From positions 248,001 through 312,000 of the forward strand of contig CBDDKU010000006.1 in the NCBI GenBank assembly GCA_965230375.1: a stretch of DNA of 64,000 bases, written 5' to 3'. Source of the stretch: CBDDKU01 sp965230375 (GTDB taxonomy: Bacteria; Bacteroidota; Bacteroidia; Flavobacteriales_D; Cryomorphaceae). Under the pieces are notes generated by a model. The model saw only the letters and a program-made list of their open reading frames with translations. It had not been told where the DNA came from and ran no database searches. Below are positions 1-8,387 of the stretch, in pieces; position 1 is the stretch's first letter, and the number at the start of each line of letters is the position of its first letter. The position numbers and the translations under genes were made by a program.

Positions 1-1
1 A

Positions 2-70
2 CGGATTGAGAAAAAAAGGCTCGATTCGGAAGGTGAATTGGTAGAAACGAAACTCTATGCCTATGAGTGA
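2..70 (+). CDS. C-terminal end of an upstream gene (partial)
   Basis: A reading frame is open from the left edge and ends at TGA 68-70. Its last residues (RIEKKRLDSEGELVETKLYAYE) read like ordinary coding sequence. It overlaps the next gene by about 14 bases, or 8 if that gene starts at its second ATG (63), which matches the 8-base overlaps between the following genes. It is therefore probably the first or an earlier member of the same operon. Function cannot be told from 22 residues. Confidence 0.45.
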   Translation, partial: RIEKKRLDSEGELVETKLYAYE

Positions 71-830
71 AGACGAGCTGCATAACGGAAATAGCAAAGT
101 TGTTGGCTCGTTTGAAACCATTGGGCTTGAAGAACTTCCAAAAGAAGTATTGATGGAGCGCGTAGATCGTAAATACGCCTTTCATGAGTCGCAAATGGAA
201 GAAGTCTTAACGGGGCTGTCTGAGCACTATTATTTAATCAAGGCTGCCGGTTCGGTAGTAGCTCCATACGAGTCCCTCTACCTCGATACAGAAGATTATA
301 ATTGCTACTATCGACACCATCGAGGATTCAAGAATAGAGAGAAAATAAGATTTCGACATTATCCCAAAACGGGCACCGCTTTTCTTGAGCATAAGTGGAA
401 GAGTAATAAAGGTCGTACATCAAAGTCCAGAATACCAGTTGAGCCAAACTTTGAAGTTGGAAAACTTGGAAAGGAGTTTTTAAGAGAGAGTTTGGTGAAT
501 ACTCCCTTCGACAGACTTGTACCTACAGTTCAGGTAGATTACCTGAGACTTGGGTTCATATCCAAAGACTCTGATGAGCGATTTTCTATCGATTTTAATG
601 TAGAAGGTGAGATGAATGGTCGAAGTGCAAGTTTTGGTGACGTGGCCATTCTTGAAGTAAAGCAAGAATCACGTCAAACCAGTCCTGTGGTCCAGAGAAT
701 GAGATCACTGAAAATTAATGAAGTGTCGATGAGTAAATATTGTTTGGTACTGAGTATGTTGGAACCTGAGCTCAAAAACAACAATTTTAAAATGGCATTG
801 CGAAGAATTACGAGATTAAACCATGCGTAG
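57..830 (+). CDS. VTC-domain protein (polyphosphate polymerase-like)
   Basis: Likely cytoplasmic VTC-domain protein of 257 residues. The VTC fold is the catalytic tunnel of yeast Vtc4, which makes polyphosphate from ATP; many bacterial members are uncharacterised. Visible signatures are the N-terminal ERVDRKY (34-40), the strand YLDTEDYNCYY (75-85) followed by a basic stretch with REKIRFR (94-100), the LEHKWKSNKGR segment (110-120), the acidic strand AILEVKQE (197-204) and the late SMSKY motif (224-228). All are typical of the nucleotide/phosphate-binding beta-barrel tunnel. The ATG at 57 is used; a second ATG at 63 is equally possible. It overlaps the following DUF4956 gene by 8 bases, so the two are translationally coupled. 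Polymerase activity is inferred from the family, not shown. Confidence 0.85.
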   Translation: MPMSEDELHNGNSKVVGSFETIGLEELPKEVLMERVDRKYAFHESQMEEVLTGLSEHYYLIKAAGSVVAPYESLYLDTEDYNCYYRHHRGFKNREKIRFRHYPKTGTAFLEHKWKSNKGRTSKSRIPVEPNFEVGKLGKEFLRESLVNTPFDRLVPTVQVDYLRLGFISKDSDERFSIDFNVEGEMNGRSASFGDVAILEVKQESRQTSPVVQRMRSLKINEVSMSKYCLVLSMLEPELKNNNFKMALRRITRLNHA

Positions 831-1566
831 ATTTTTGAACCGATTTGGAATCGCTGCTTTGGCTGCGATCATTTGTGTATTATTTGGAAGCAACTCATTT
901 GGGCAAGCAGCACTAGCTGCCATTGCAGAGAACTCTGTTAATGAACCTGCTTCAACTGTTGATTTCTTCAGCTTTCAGCTCGACCGTTTCAACATGGATT
1001 TTTTCGTCAGATTAGCTATTGATCTGATCTCAATGATCGTTTTGATTCGCGGAATCTACTACAAGGTGTATCGAAGAATTGACTTCTTCTTCACATTCTT
1101 CATGTTCAATCTCATCATCTTCATTATCACCGTTTTGCTTAATAGCAATTCAGGTTTTAGTATTGGTGCTGCATTTGGATTGTTTGCCATTTTCGCCATG
1201 CTGCGGTATCGTACGGAAGACATCTCGGCCAGAGATATGACCTATCTCTTTATGTCCATCACGATAGGGTTGATTTCTTCGATCAACATGGGTACGGCTC
1301 TGGAGATCATCATTATCAATGCAATTATCCTCCTTACAGCGTTCTGTATCGAAGGAAATATATTGGTGAAACAAAGCTTTTCGAAAGTCATAGAGTATGA
1401 ACGCGTCGATTTGATCAAACCGGAATATAAAGCCGAGTTGATCGCTGACCTTAAAGATCGGACGGGGCTTGCTGTTCATAAAGTCTATGTGAAGCGTATC
1501 GACTTCTTGCGCGATACTGCTGTGCTTAAAGTTTACTACCACAACGTTTCAAATCAGGATGTTTAA
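823..1566 (+). CDS. DUF4956 family membrane protein
   Basis: Inner-membrane protein of 247 residues. After a signal-like or TM segment (about 8-30, ending SFGQA) there are about four further hydrophobic helices between 60 and 175, then a soluble C-terminal domain (about 180-247). The segment AAFGLFAIFAMLRYRTEDISARDMTYLF, in two parts around residues 118-145, is the characteristic DUF4956 core. DUF4956 genes commonly sit next to VTC genes, so a membrane partner in polyphosphate or polyanion handling is a reasonable inference. It overlaps both neighbours by 8 bases, a tight three-gene operon. Confidence 0.85.
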   Translation: MRRFLNRFGIAALAAIICVLFGSNSFGQAALAAIAENSVNEPASTVDFFSFQLDRFNMDFFVRLAIDLISMIVLIRGIYYKVYRRIDFFFTFFMFNLIIFIITVLLNSNSGFSIGAAFGLFAIFAMLRYRTEDISARDMTYLFMSITIGLISSINMGTALEIIIINAIILLTAFCIEGNILVKQSFSKVIEYERVDLIKPEYKAELIADLKDRTGLAVHKVYVKRIDFLRDTAVLKVYYHNVSNQDV

Positions 1567-2275
1567 ACGCCAATTACTGGCATTTGCCGTCTTATTCTTT
1601 TTCGCTTATCCAAACTATGTCCAAGGTCAGGTTGAAGAAGACTTTGGTATTTGGACCACCTTTTCTTTGGATACGGACTTATCCAAAGACTTAAACATTT
1701 CGCTCGATCAAGAGTTTCGTTTAGAAGACAATGCCACCCAAGTAGGAAGGGCATTTACTGATCTGGGACTTGATTACGAAGTGGAGAGATGGCTTCGCTT
1801 TGGAACCAATTACAGATTTATTATTGATCGAAGGGCTTCGACCGGCACATTTGCGCATCGGCACAGACTGAGTTTTGAAACGGTCTTGAGAGCTCAAATG
1901 CAGCGTTGGACGCTAGCCTATAGGGCGAGATTTCAGTGGGAAGCGAGAACGTACAACTATGAGCAGGAATATGGTTTTGGACCGAGCTATGATGTGCGAA
2001 ACCGCATTAAAATAAGCTATCAGTACAACAGGCGATACGAGCCCTATGCGTCATTCGATCTTCGTTTCTCGATTCACGATCCAAGAGTTCCGTATTTACA
2101 GGGAATCGATCGCTTCAGAGTACGGGTTGGAACCGACATCAAGCTCTCAAAGCGACAAGTCCTAGACGTATACTTCTTGTACAGCGAAGATGTCCAAGTG
2201 ACTTTTCCTGAACGCAATTTTGTGCTTGGATTGGCATATGGTTTCGGAACTGGCCGAACCAGACTGGGATCCTAA
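1559..2275 (+). CDS. DUF2490 family outer-membrane beta-barrel protein
   Basis: Exported protein of 238 residues with a signal peptide (MFKRQLLAFAVLFFFAYPNYVQGQ). The mature part is an alternating pattern of amphipathic strands rich in Tyr, Arg and Phe (for example FGTNYRFIIDRR, LAYRARFQWEAR), typical of a small barrel. The layout matches DUF2490 proteins, which often follow VTC and DUF4956 genes in Bacteroidota. It overlaps the upstream gene by 8 bases and converges with tsaC by 4 bases (stops at 2273-2275 and 2272-2274). No terminator fits between the two convergent genes. Confidence 0.8.
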   Translation: MFKRQLLAFAVLFFFAYPNYVQGQVEEDFGIWTTFSLDTDLSKDLNISLDQEFRLEDNATQVGRAFTDLGLDYEVERWLRFGTNYRFIIDRRASTGTFAHRHRLSFETVLRAQMQRWTLAYRARFQWEARTYNYEQEYGFGPSYDVRNRIKISYQYNRRYEPYASFDLRFSIHDPRVPYLQGIDRFRVRVGTDIKLSKRQVLDVYFLYSEDVQVTFPERNFVLGLAYGFGTGRTRLGS

Positions 2276-3213
2276 TTCCGATTAGACGCTCGTCTGAGCT
2301 TATCGTTTATGGCCATGCCTATTCCCACATCGGGTACCCACTCTGATAAGATTAAATCATAATTCCCACGATCCAAAGTGCGCAGAGCTGCGAACAAGTT
2401 TCGAGCAGCTTCTTCAATGTTGCCGGCAGGGGACAGGGCGATGCCTTCTTTACCATAGGTGCTTTCAAAACCGATAACCGCAATACGTTTGTCGGGGTTC
2501 TGGGTGATCAATGCCGGGATATCACCAACGATGAGCTTCACCTGCGGAGCGTAGTGATGCTCTAGCATTCCCGGAGCTTTTGGGTTTGAGCTGCTGCGTT
2601 TTCTTACAGGGATTTCACCAATTAAATTGAAAATGGCTTCGTTCGGGATACCACCTTGTCTCAAGATTTCAGGCTCGGAAGTACTCAAGTCTACAATTGT
2701 CGACTCCAAGCCAACCTGGCAAGGCCCACCGTCTAAAATGTAATCTACATTCTCACCGAGTTGGTCTGCTACATGCTGGGCGGTAGTAGGGCTTACATAG
2801 CCAAATGGGTTGGCACTCGGGGCAGCCAGTGGAAAGTCCAATGACTCGAGTAGCGCTTGTGTAAGCGGGTGATTTGGTATACGAATTCCTACGGTATCAA
2901 GACCGGAGGTCACAATCTCAGGCACAGACTTATCTTTTTTTAGAACCAAGGTTAATGGTCCCGGCCAGAATCTTTTTGCAAGCAGTCTTGCGCTATCATT
3001 AAATTCAGCAATGTCTTCTGCTTGCTTGATACTGCCTACATGGAGGATTAAAGGGTCGTAGTTGGGTCTGTTTTTGGCTTTGAAGATTTTAGACACGGCT
3101 GGTTCTCTTAGACCGTTTGCGGCCAACCCGTAAACAGTCTCGGTCGGTATTGCTACCAAACCCAATCCTTCCAAAACCTGCTTCGCCTTTGAGATGTCCT
3201 TCCCCAAATCCAT
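2272..3213 (-). CDS. tsaC: L-threonylcarbamoyladenylate synthase (Sua5/YrdC family)
   Basis: Cytoplasmic enzyme of 313 residues that makes threonylcarbamoyl-AMP from threonine, bicarbonate and ATP, the first step of the t6A37 modification of ANN-decoding tRNAs. The YrdC domain (about 8-190) shows IPTETVYGLAANG, the basic KAKNRP motif, DPLILHV, and LAAPSANPFGYVSPTTAQHV. The remaining 110 residues form the C-terminal Sua5 domain (APGMLEHHYAP linker), so this is the long Sua5 type rather than the short TsaC type. A candidate -7 element (TATCTTTG on the minus strand, 3231-3238) lies about 17 bases upstream of the ATG. The family is essential in most bacteria. Confidence 0.95.
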   Translation of the reverse strand: MDLGKDISKAKQVLEGLGLVAIPTETVYGLAANGLREPAVSKIFKAKNRPNYDPLILHVGSIKQAEDIAEFNDSARLLAKRFWPGPLTLVLKKDKSVPEIVTSGLDTVGIRIPNHPLTQALLESLDFPLAAPSANPFGYVSPTTAQHVADQLGENVDYILDGGPCQVGLESTIVDLSTSEPEILRQGGIPNEAIFNLIGEIPVRKRSSSNPKAPGMLEHHYAPQVKLIVGDIPALITQNPDKRIAVIGFESTYGKEGIALSPAGNIEEAARNLFAALRTLDRGNYDLILSEWVPDVGIGMAINDKLRRASNRN

Positions 3214-3266
3214 GAGATGATTTAAAGGTCCAAAGATATCTCCTTTTGGACACTCTTAAATGAGAA

Positions 3267-5306
3267 TCAACCGAGAGCTCTTAAATCACTTCCAAATTCT
3301 TCGGAATCACTGGTGTTTGATTGAGTAGAAGATTTGATGTTTCTGAGCGTACTCATTTCAAGGAAGTGGTCAGCTGCCACTCCTAGCACGCAAATGTCAT
3401 CTACTTGCTCCGCCTGTCCCATCCAGGTTTGAAGGGTGTTTTCTAGCAAGCCTTGGCTATAAGAAAAGTCTGACGTGCTCATCTCAGAAACAAGTGATTT
3501 AAAATTCTTGTACTTGAATTTTTTATCGTTATCACCTCCAAACTGATCGTAATATCCATCAGACGAAAGTACCAGCATGTCTCCTTTTTCTAGCGTGATC
3601 TCTCGAGCTGAAAACGGTTTTCTTTTGTTGGTGAAATTCCACCCTATTGGAAGACGGTCGGATTTGTGTTCCACAACTTCTCCACTTCTGATTACTAAAA
3701 GTGGTCTATTCGCCCCGGAATATTGGAGAACACCTTCACTTTTTATCCATCTACATAAGATGATGTCCATTCCGTCTTTAATCTCATCAGATTCCCTGTG
3801 TTGATTTAGCAAATCTGAAATACTCCCGTTCAGATAATCCAGAATGTCATTGGTATCGTGAAGATCCATTTCTTCAATGGCCTGATTGAGAAAATTATAA
3901 CCCAGAAGGCTCATAAATGCTCCGGGTACACCGTGCCCGGTACAATCAGCTACAGCAAAGAAGATGGAATCTGGTGTGTCAGTTACCCAATAGAAATCGC
4001 CTGAAACAACGTCCTTTGGCTTAAAAAGTAGCATGAACTCACCCAAGTATGCTCTCATTTCAGACTCTTGCGGAAAAATGGCTCGTTGCAATCTTTTGGC
4101 ATATGCGATACTATCCATTACAGATTTGTTCTGTGCTGAAAGCAAGTTTCTCTGAGATTCGAGCATCTCCTTCTGATTTTCGATTTGCTCGTTCTTTTTC
4201 AGAATTTCTTTATGTCTCTTCTCGGCAGAGTCCCGGTAATTTCTAAAGTGCACTGTAATTTCTTCTGCTAGGTCGCGAAAAAAGCCGTAGAGACTACCCA
4301 TTTCATCCTTCCGGGTCTCAAGTCTTTCATTTGTGAAGTTGGCTGTAAATCCGGACTCTACAAAGGCCTTCATATGGCCCGATAGGGTAGTGATTGGTCT
4401 GGACAGTAGACGTGAAAGGTAGTTTACTAAGACACTGATCAATATCAGACAGAGTACAATTGCGCCCCAGAAATATGCCTTTATATCTGCCAAAACCTGT
4501 CCGGCGCGATCTTTCGTTTCTGTTATGAGAGTCTCACAATAATTTAGAAGGTTGTTTTCATTTTGGTCCAGCTCAGCTTTCAACCCCGAGTGTGTGTAGA
4601 GCCCATTTTTCTTGTGGTAGTAGTAAATGTTGTTGAAGGCTTGCTGATAGTTTTCGAGTAGAATAATGGCCCCTTTTGTGCGCTCGTTCTGGTTCTTAGA
4701 CTTGATACCTAGTAAGATGAGATTCAGAAGCTCTTCAAATTTCTGAGCGTATTTATCTTCCTTTCGGATGATAAAATCCTTCTCGTGCCTTCTTAGCATT
4801 AGGACTTTTTCCAGGGGAATTAGTTCAGGAAAACTGTCTTCTAGTAAGTGAGCGTAAGTACGCATTTCACCTGTTAAGCCATAATCTTTAAACCCGAGTA
4901 TTGTAGTGGACTCAACCAGATTCAGAAAGGATTTGTTATAACGCTCGGAAAGACTCTCTAGTTCTTTTAGTTGTTCATCTACAACTACGGAACGGCTCAA
5001 ATCAAACTCTGAGAGTTTTTCAATGGTCTCCTTCATGATCGATTGCCACTGGCGGTGATCATCCAATCTCACGCTCGACTCTGTAAGGAAGTATGAATCG
5101 CTAATGAGATCTATGCCAATAAAGTCGGTCTGGGTCTTGGCATCGTTTAGTACAAGCGTCTTATAGCGCTCTAGTTCGTTGACAAATTGATTCGTCTCAC
5201 TCTTTCTTTGAGTGTAATAAGCCTGGATCAACAGGATTCCCGAAACGCAAAAACTCACCGCTATAAAAGCGAGAATGATCTTGACTCGGATGGGTTGGTT
5301 TCTCAT
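3267..5306 (-). CDS. Membrane sensor with HAMP and SpoIIE-type PP2C phosphatase domains
   Basis: Inner-membrane signalling protein of 679 residues. TM1 is at about 8-28, followed by a helical periplasmic domain of about 250 residues, TM2 (about 283-303), a HAMP segment (RLLSRPITTLSGHMKAF), a coiled coil (about 360-405) and a C-terminal SpoIIE/RsbU serine phosphatase domain (about 420-640). The phosphatase motifs are intact: LFKPKDVVSGDFYWV, FFAVADCTGHGVPGAFMS and MLVLSSDGYYDQFGG carry the metal-binding aspartates. Such proteins usually dephosphorylate anti-anti-sigma (STAS) partners in partner-switching modules, but no STAS or RsbW-like gene is visible here, so the target is unknown. The gene precedes tsaC on the same strand with 53 bases between them. 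Confidence 0.88.
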   Translation of the reverse strand: MRNQPIRVKIILAFIAVSFCVSGILLIQAYYTQRKSETNQFVNELERYKTLVLNDAKTQTDFIGIDLISDSYFLTESSVRLDDHRQWQSIMKETIEKLSEFDLSRSVVVDEQLKELESLSERYNKSFLNLVESTTILGFKDYGLTGEMRTYAHLLEDSFPELIPLEKVLMLRRHEKDFIIRKEDKYAQKFEELLNLILLGIKSKNQNERTKGAIILLENYQQAFNNIYYYHKKNGLYTHSGLKAELDQNENNLLNYCETLITETKDRAGQVLADIKAYFWGAIVLCLILISVLVNYLSRLLSRPITTLSGHMKAFVESGFTANFTNERLETRKDEMGSLYGFFRDLAEEITVHFRNYRDSAEKRHKEILKKNEQIENQKEMLESQRNLLSAQNKSVMDSIAYAKRLQRAIFPQESEMRAYLGEFMLLFKPKDVVSGDFYWVTDTPDSIFFAVADCTGHGVPGAFMSLLGYNFLNQAIEEMDLHDTNDILDYLNGSISDLLNQHRESDEIKDGMDIILCRWIKSEGVLQYSGANRPLLVIRSGEVVEHKSDRLPIGWNFTNKRKPFSAREITLEKGDMLVLSSDGYYDQFGGDNDKKFKYKNFKSLVSEMSTSDFSYSQGLLENTLQTWMGQAEQVDDICVLGVAADHFLEMSTLRNIKSSTQSNTSDSEEFGSDLRALG

Positions 5307-5499
5307 TTTATTGCACGTTTGCCGGTATTTACGGCAAGTGTAGACCGCTGTTTCTAATTGCGGGTTATGAGATTGTTATTCGAATATTAATTAAGTTAAA
5401 AGTCTGTCAAGTCGCCAGTATCTATTCAATTCTACTTTTTGATTTCACGAGTTTTGATGACAATTACTGACGTGTCTATCTCTTTCCTTCTCCATTACG

Positions 5500-5529
5500 T
5501 TGTTCATTTTACTTAAAATACTATTTTTG
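5500..5529 (+). promoter_or_regulatory. Bacteroidota-type promoter of tRNA-Arg
   Basis: A perfect TAnnTTTG -7 element (TATTTTTG, 5522-5529) is preceded by TTG (5500-5502) at a 19-base spacing, the usual -33/-7 geometry of Bacteroidota sigma-ABfr promoters. Transcription would start near 5533-5536, about 12-15 bases before the mature tRNA 5' end. Confidence 0.65.
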
Positions 5530-5547
5530 CACTCCAAAATTAAAATC

Positions 5548-5621
5548 GGTCGCGTAGCTCAGCTGGATAGAGCATCTGCCTTCTAAGCAGACGGTCACAG
5601 GTTCGAATCCTGTCGCGATCA
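5548..5621 (+). tRNA. tRNA-Arg (anticodon UCU)
   Basis: A 74-base cloverleaf can be folded by hand. The acceptor stem GGTCGCG pairs with CGCGATC (one G-T wobble), the D stem is GCTC/GAGC, the anticodon stem TCTGC/GCAGA encloses the loop CTTCTAA with anticodon TCT (5582-5584), and the T stem ACAGG/CCTGT encloses TTCGAAT. The discriminator base is A5621. CCA is not encoded. It would read AGA codons and is transcribed alone, with its own promoter and terminator. Confidence 0.97.
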
Positions 5622-5631
5622 CTTCTAAAAG

Positions 5632-5664
5632 AACCCTTTGGCCAAGTTGTCAAAGGGTTTTTTC
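5632..5664 (+). terminator. Rho-independent terminator of tRNA-Arg
   Basis: Perfect 9-bp stem AACCCTTTG / CAAAGGGTT with a 10-base loop, followed directly by a T run (5658-5663). It lies 10 bases after the tRNA. Confidence 0.85.
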
Positions 5665-5783
5665 TTTATGTCAGATGTGTTTTTGGGAAGATGCCGTGAA
5701 AGGCGTCTTTTGCATTTGTAAAGTTGACTTCATTAAGAAGAGAAAACCCCCAATTTCATTACATTCGGAAAAATTTATCGAAA

Positions 5784-6782
5784 ATGAAGAAGACTATACT
5801 CTGGACGCTATTTTGTTTTATTTCGATCGCAGCTATCAGTCAGGGGGTGACTTTCAAACCGAAGTGGAAGAAAGGGGAGAAGTATCAGCTTGAAATTAAA
5901 TCGTCGGATGTGCGATGGAACGGCGGAGAAATTATGAGCGCGCACAAGAAAAATGTAAAGCCCATTCTAGACATAACTGACGTTTCCAAGACCTTCACCA
6001 TTACAGTTTCTTATGAGGATGTTTTGCAAGGGGAACTTGATAAGGATTATTATGCCGCTGGACTCTCACCAGTCAAAATTCCGATGAGTCTCGTTTACTC
6101 GATTGACAAGAAGACCGGAGTTTATTCGCTGACTAATGCCGCCCAAGCGAGCAAGGATGTAACCAACGCAATCATTAAGGCCGGTTATGATCTGCGGATT
6201 AAACTTGATGAAGTGAAAATGGGTATCGCCAAAAAGAAGCTAGATCGATTCCAAACTCTATTTGAGTCGAAGGCAGTGCTCGAAGCGTATTTTGGAAACC
6301 ATCTTGAAATGATGCTCATTCCGTATTTCAGAGAATATACAGTAGGTAAGGCTGTTCAGGTAAATGGCGAAACTGCAAATCCGTTTGACCCAGCGAAAAG
6401 AGTGAAAGTATCTCGGTCATTGACGTTGAAGAACCAAGACCAACTTTCGTACAAGGCTTATTTTGAAGAGAAGGCTACGATGGATCTGTCAAGTTACATT
6501 CCTTCTTTGAAGCCTATGATCGAAGAATCGCTTAAGGAGACTGCAGAAGCTGATACGAGCATGACCCAGGCAGATCTTGCTACTCAATTGAGTCAGGTTG
6601 ATGGGATGCTCCAAGAGGCTACATCTGAAAGCAATAAAAAAGTGAACGTCGAATATGATTCGAAAGATACGATGCCGATCAAGATCAATATGACCTCAGA
6701 ATCTAAAGTAATGGTGGGAAGTCTTAAAACGCTTCGCTCTGAGTCATCTGCTGATATCGTGATCAAAAAGATCCCACAATAG
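5784..6782 (+). CDS. Exported protein of unknown function
   Basis: 332 residues from the ATG at 5784. The frame is open for 20 more codons upstream, but this ATG puts a clean signal peptide (MKKTILWTLFCFISIAAISQG) at the N-terminus. The mature protein begins VTFKPKWKKGEKYQLEIKS and is lysine-rich with predicted mixed alpha/beta content. It has no Cys lipobox, TM segment or T9SS tag. The layout resembles Bacteroidota exported proteins of the DUF6263 type, but that is a weak resemblance. It stands alone between the tRNA terminator and its own terminator. A periplasmic role is inferred only from the signal peptide. Confidence 0.75.
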   Translation: MKKTILWTLFCFISIAAISQGVTFKPKWKKGEKYQLEIKSSDVRWNGGEIMSAHKKNVKPILDITDVSKTFTITVSYEDVLQGELDKDYYAAGLSPVKIPMSLVYSIDKKTGVYSLTNAAQASKDVTNAIIKAGYDLRIKLDEVKMGIAKKKLDRFQTLFESKAVLEAYFGNHLEMMLIPYFREYTVGKAVQVNGETANPFDPAKRVKVSRSLTLKNQDQLSYKAYFEEKATMDLSSYIPSLKPMIEESLKETAEADTSMTQADLATQLSQVDGMLQEATSESNKKVNVEYDSKDTMPIKINMTSESKVMVGSLKTLRSESSADIVIKKIPQ

Positions 6783-6814
6783 ACATCATTGAGAATTTAA
6801 TTTTATTAAAACTA

Positions 6815-6847
6815 AAAAAGGTTGTCCTCGTTTGGACAACCTTTTTT
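6815..6847 (+). terminator. Rho-independent terminator
   Basis: GGTTGTCC / GGACAACC stem (6820-6827, 6834-6841) with a six-base loop, extended by A-T pairs from the flanking A run and followed by T6 (6842-6847). It ends the preceding exported-protein gene. The next 230 bases up to 7079 hold no gene or repeat that I can see. Confidence 0.85.
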
Positions 6848-7078
6848 GGTATTTAACCAATACTTTCTTGCAATGCGAATAGCTCATACGTGTTTCATAG
6901 CAGTATAATTGAAGCCCAAAGGGCGCTGATCATTCCAAGAGTTTTAATGTTTACGGCCGCAAATCTAGACCATGTTTCCCTTGAAGTCAATATGAGTTTT
7001 TCAGAATAATGTTTTCATAACATTTCTCCTCCGATACTGAAGAATGGATTTTTGGTTTTCGATCTTTGTATTCAGATT

Positions 7079-7546
7079 ATGGAGCTTCTTAGAACTGACC
7101 AGCATCATCCGGACTTTATTTTACTTGTCTCTTTGTTGGATAGAGAGTTGGAGGGTATAAATGGCCCCGACCATGCCTTTTACGCTCCCCTGAATACTTC
7201 TCAAGAGCTGAATTGGGTGGTAATTGCTTACGACAGGGAAATACCTGTTTCATGTGGGGCATTTAAGAAATTCGACTCCAAAACTGTCGAGATTAAGCGC
7301 ATGTTTACACTGGATGTTGTGAGGGGGAAGGGTTTTGCCAAAGCTGTTCTCAGGGAGCTAGAAATCTGGGCCGAAGAACTTGAAGTTGATCGTATCGTAC
7401 TTGAAACTGGTAAAACACTTCCGAGTGCCGTCCGACTTTACCAAAACAATGGGTATCGTGAAATACCTGCTTATCCGCCCTACGAGAAGGATGAGAACAG
7501 CATCTGTTTCGAAAAAGTCTACGATGAGCCAAAATCAAGAATGTAA
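7079..7546 (+). CDS. GNAT family N-acetyltransferase
   Basis: Cytoplasmic acetyltransferase of 155 residues that would use acetyl-CoA; the substrate is not predictable. The GNAT core shows the strand VVIAYDREIPVSCGAF, then EIKRMFTLDVVRGKGFAKAV with the acetyl-CoA binding motif R-G-K-G-F-A, the helix ELEIWAEELEVDRIVLETG, and the typical ending AVRLYQNNGYREIPAYPPY. The ATG at 7079 is preferred because the family begins right before this point. An in-frame TTG at 7052 would add nine unlikely residues. A near-consensus -7 element (GATCTTTG, 7061-7068) suggests a very short leader. Confidence 0.9.
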   Translation: MELLRTDQHHPDFILLVSLLDRELEGINGPDHAFYAPLNTSQELNWVVIAYDREIPVSCGAFKKFDSKTVEIKRMFTLDVVRGKGFAKAVLRELEIWAEELEVDRIVLETGKTLPSAVRLYQNNGYREIPAYPPYEKDENSICFEKVYDEPKSRM

Positions 7547-7648
7547 ACTAAGTTTGACGCTTCTGTAAAATCGTCCGGTTTATTGTGTTTTTCCTTCATC
7601 ATGATGCTGATATTGAGTAAGTTTAAGAGTACTTAAAACAAACTAATC

Positions 7649-8023
7649 ATGACAGTAAAAGAAGTAGCAGACCAGCTCGTGGCATATTGCCGAAAGGGAG
7701 ATTTTGAAGGGGCTATGTCCGAATTGTATCACCCCGAGATTGAGAGTTTCGAACCAGAAGGAACTCCAAGTCCTTATGTGAAGGGAATGGATGGTGTTAA
7801 ACGCAAATCAGAAATGTTTGAATCCATGGTAGAAGAGATGCACGGCATGGAAGTTTCTGACCCGATTGTAGCAGATAGTTTCTTCTCTTGTGCAATGACC
7901 ATGGATGTCACTTTCAAAGGTGCTCCAAGATCAAAGATGACTGAGATTTGTGTGTATGGAGTTGAAGATGGAAAAATAGTGCGCGAGCAGTTTTTCTTCA
8001 CGCCAGCTCCCCAGGAGGCTTAA
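7649..8023 (+). CDS. SnoaL-like / NTF2-fold protein
   Basis: Small cytoplasmic protein of 124 residues with the NTF2-like alpha+beta cone. It has an N-terminal helix pair (VADQLVAYCRKGDFEGAMSELY), then HPEIESFEPEG, a central helix, and strands ending in EICVYGVEDGKIVREQFFF. This is the pattern of stand-alone SnoaL-like proteins, which are either ketosteroid-isomerase-like enzymes or ligand binders. No catalytic pair can be assigned with certainty. It is monocistronic. Confidence 0.8.
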   Translation: MTVKEVADQLVAYCRKGDFEGAMSELYHPEIESFEPEGTPSPYVKGMDGVKRKSEMFESMVEEMHGMEVSDPIVADSFFSCAMTMDVTFKGAPRSKMTEICVYGVEDGKIVREQFFFTPAPQEA

Positions 8024-8029
8024 AATCTC

Positions 8030-8069
8030 GGAAGAATCAGAAGGAATTTAATGATCTTTTGATTCTTCC
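8030..8069 (+). terminator. Perfect inverted repeat between convergent genes
   Basis: GGAAGAATCA (8030-8039) is repeated as its exact reverse complement TGATTCTTCC (8060-8069) across a 20-base loop, followed by ACTTTTT. It begins 6 bases after the SnoaL-like stop and reaches into the 3' end of the opposite gene, including its stop codon. It could act as a weak terminator for the plus-strand gene. Confidence 0.45.
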
Positions 8070-8332
8070 ACTTTTTCCTCAATAGCCATAGCGATGTAGG
8101 CCTTCACAATTTCAAATTGCTCGGGAAATACACTCCATTCAAAGTCTTCAATACTTCGCGGCCAAACACAAAGCTGAACCACCTCGACCGGATCTTTATC
8201 AATATGGCCTTTCCAGGTGATTGGCTTCCAGTTTTTGCGCGATAGCTTCTTCGATGAGTCTGCCTTCAAAGCGAAGTCACCACTAATCTTGCGTCCACCT
8301 TTAAACTTGAAAGAGCCTTTGATTTTATACAT
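8048..8332 (-). CDS. Small conserved protein of unknown function
   Basis: 94 residues from the ATG at 8332 (MYKIKGSFKFKGGRK). The open frame extends a further 57 codons upstream into the YdeI-like gene, but that part reads as noise and would overlap the neighbour by over 100 bases. The protein has basic beta strands at the start, the core RKNWKPITWKGHIDKDPVEVVQLCVWPRSIEDFEW, and an acidic helical tail. No signal peptide or membrane segment is seen. It lies 55 bases downstream of the YdeI-like gene on the same strand and is probably cotranscribed. I do not recognise the family. Confidence 0.65.
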   Translation of the reverse strand: MYKIKGSFKFKGGRKISGDFALKADSSKKLSRKNWKPITWKGHIDKDPVEVVQLCVWPRSIEDFEWSVFPEQFEIVKAYIAMAIEEKVEESKDH

Positions 8333-8387
8333 ACGCTTGTTCAGATGAGTCAAAATTAATAAAGCAAAATCATTAAGTCTAGAGGTG

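Noticed and set aside
5724..5783. Upstream start for the exported protein at 5724
   Set aside because: It would bury the clear signal peptide that starts at the ATG at 5784.
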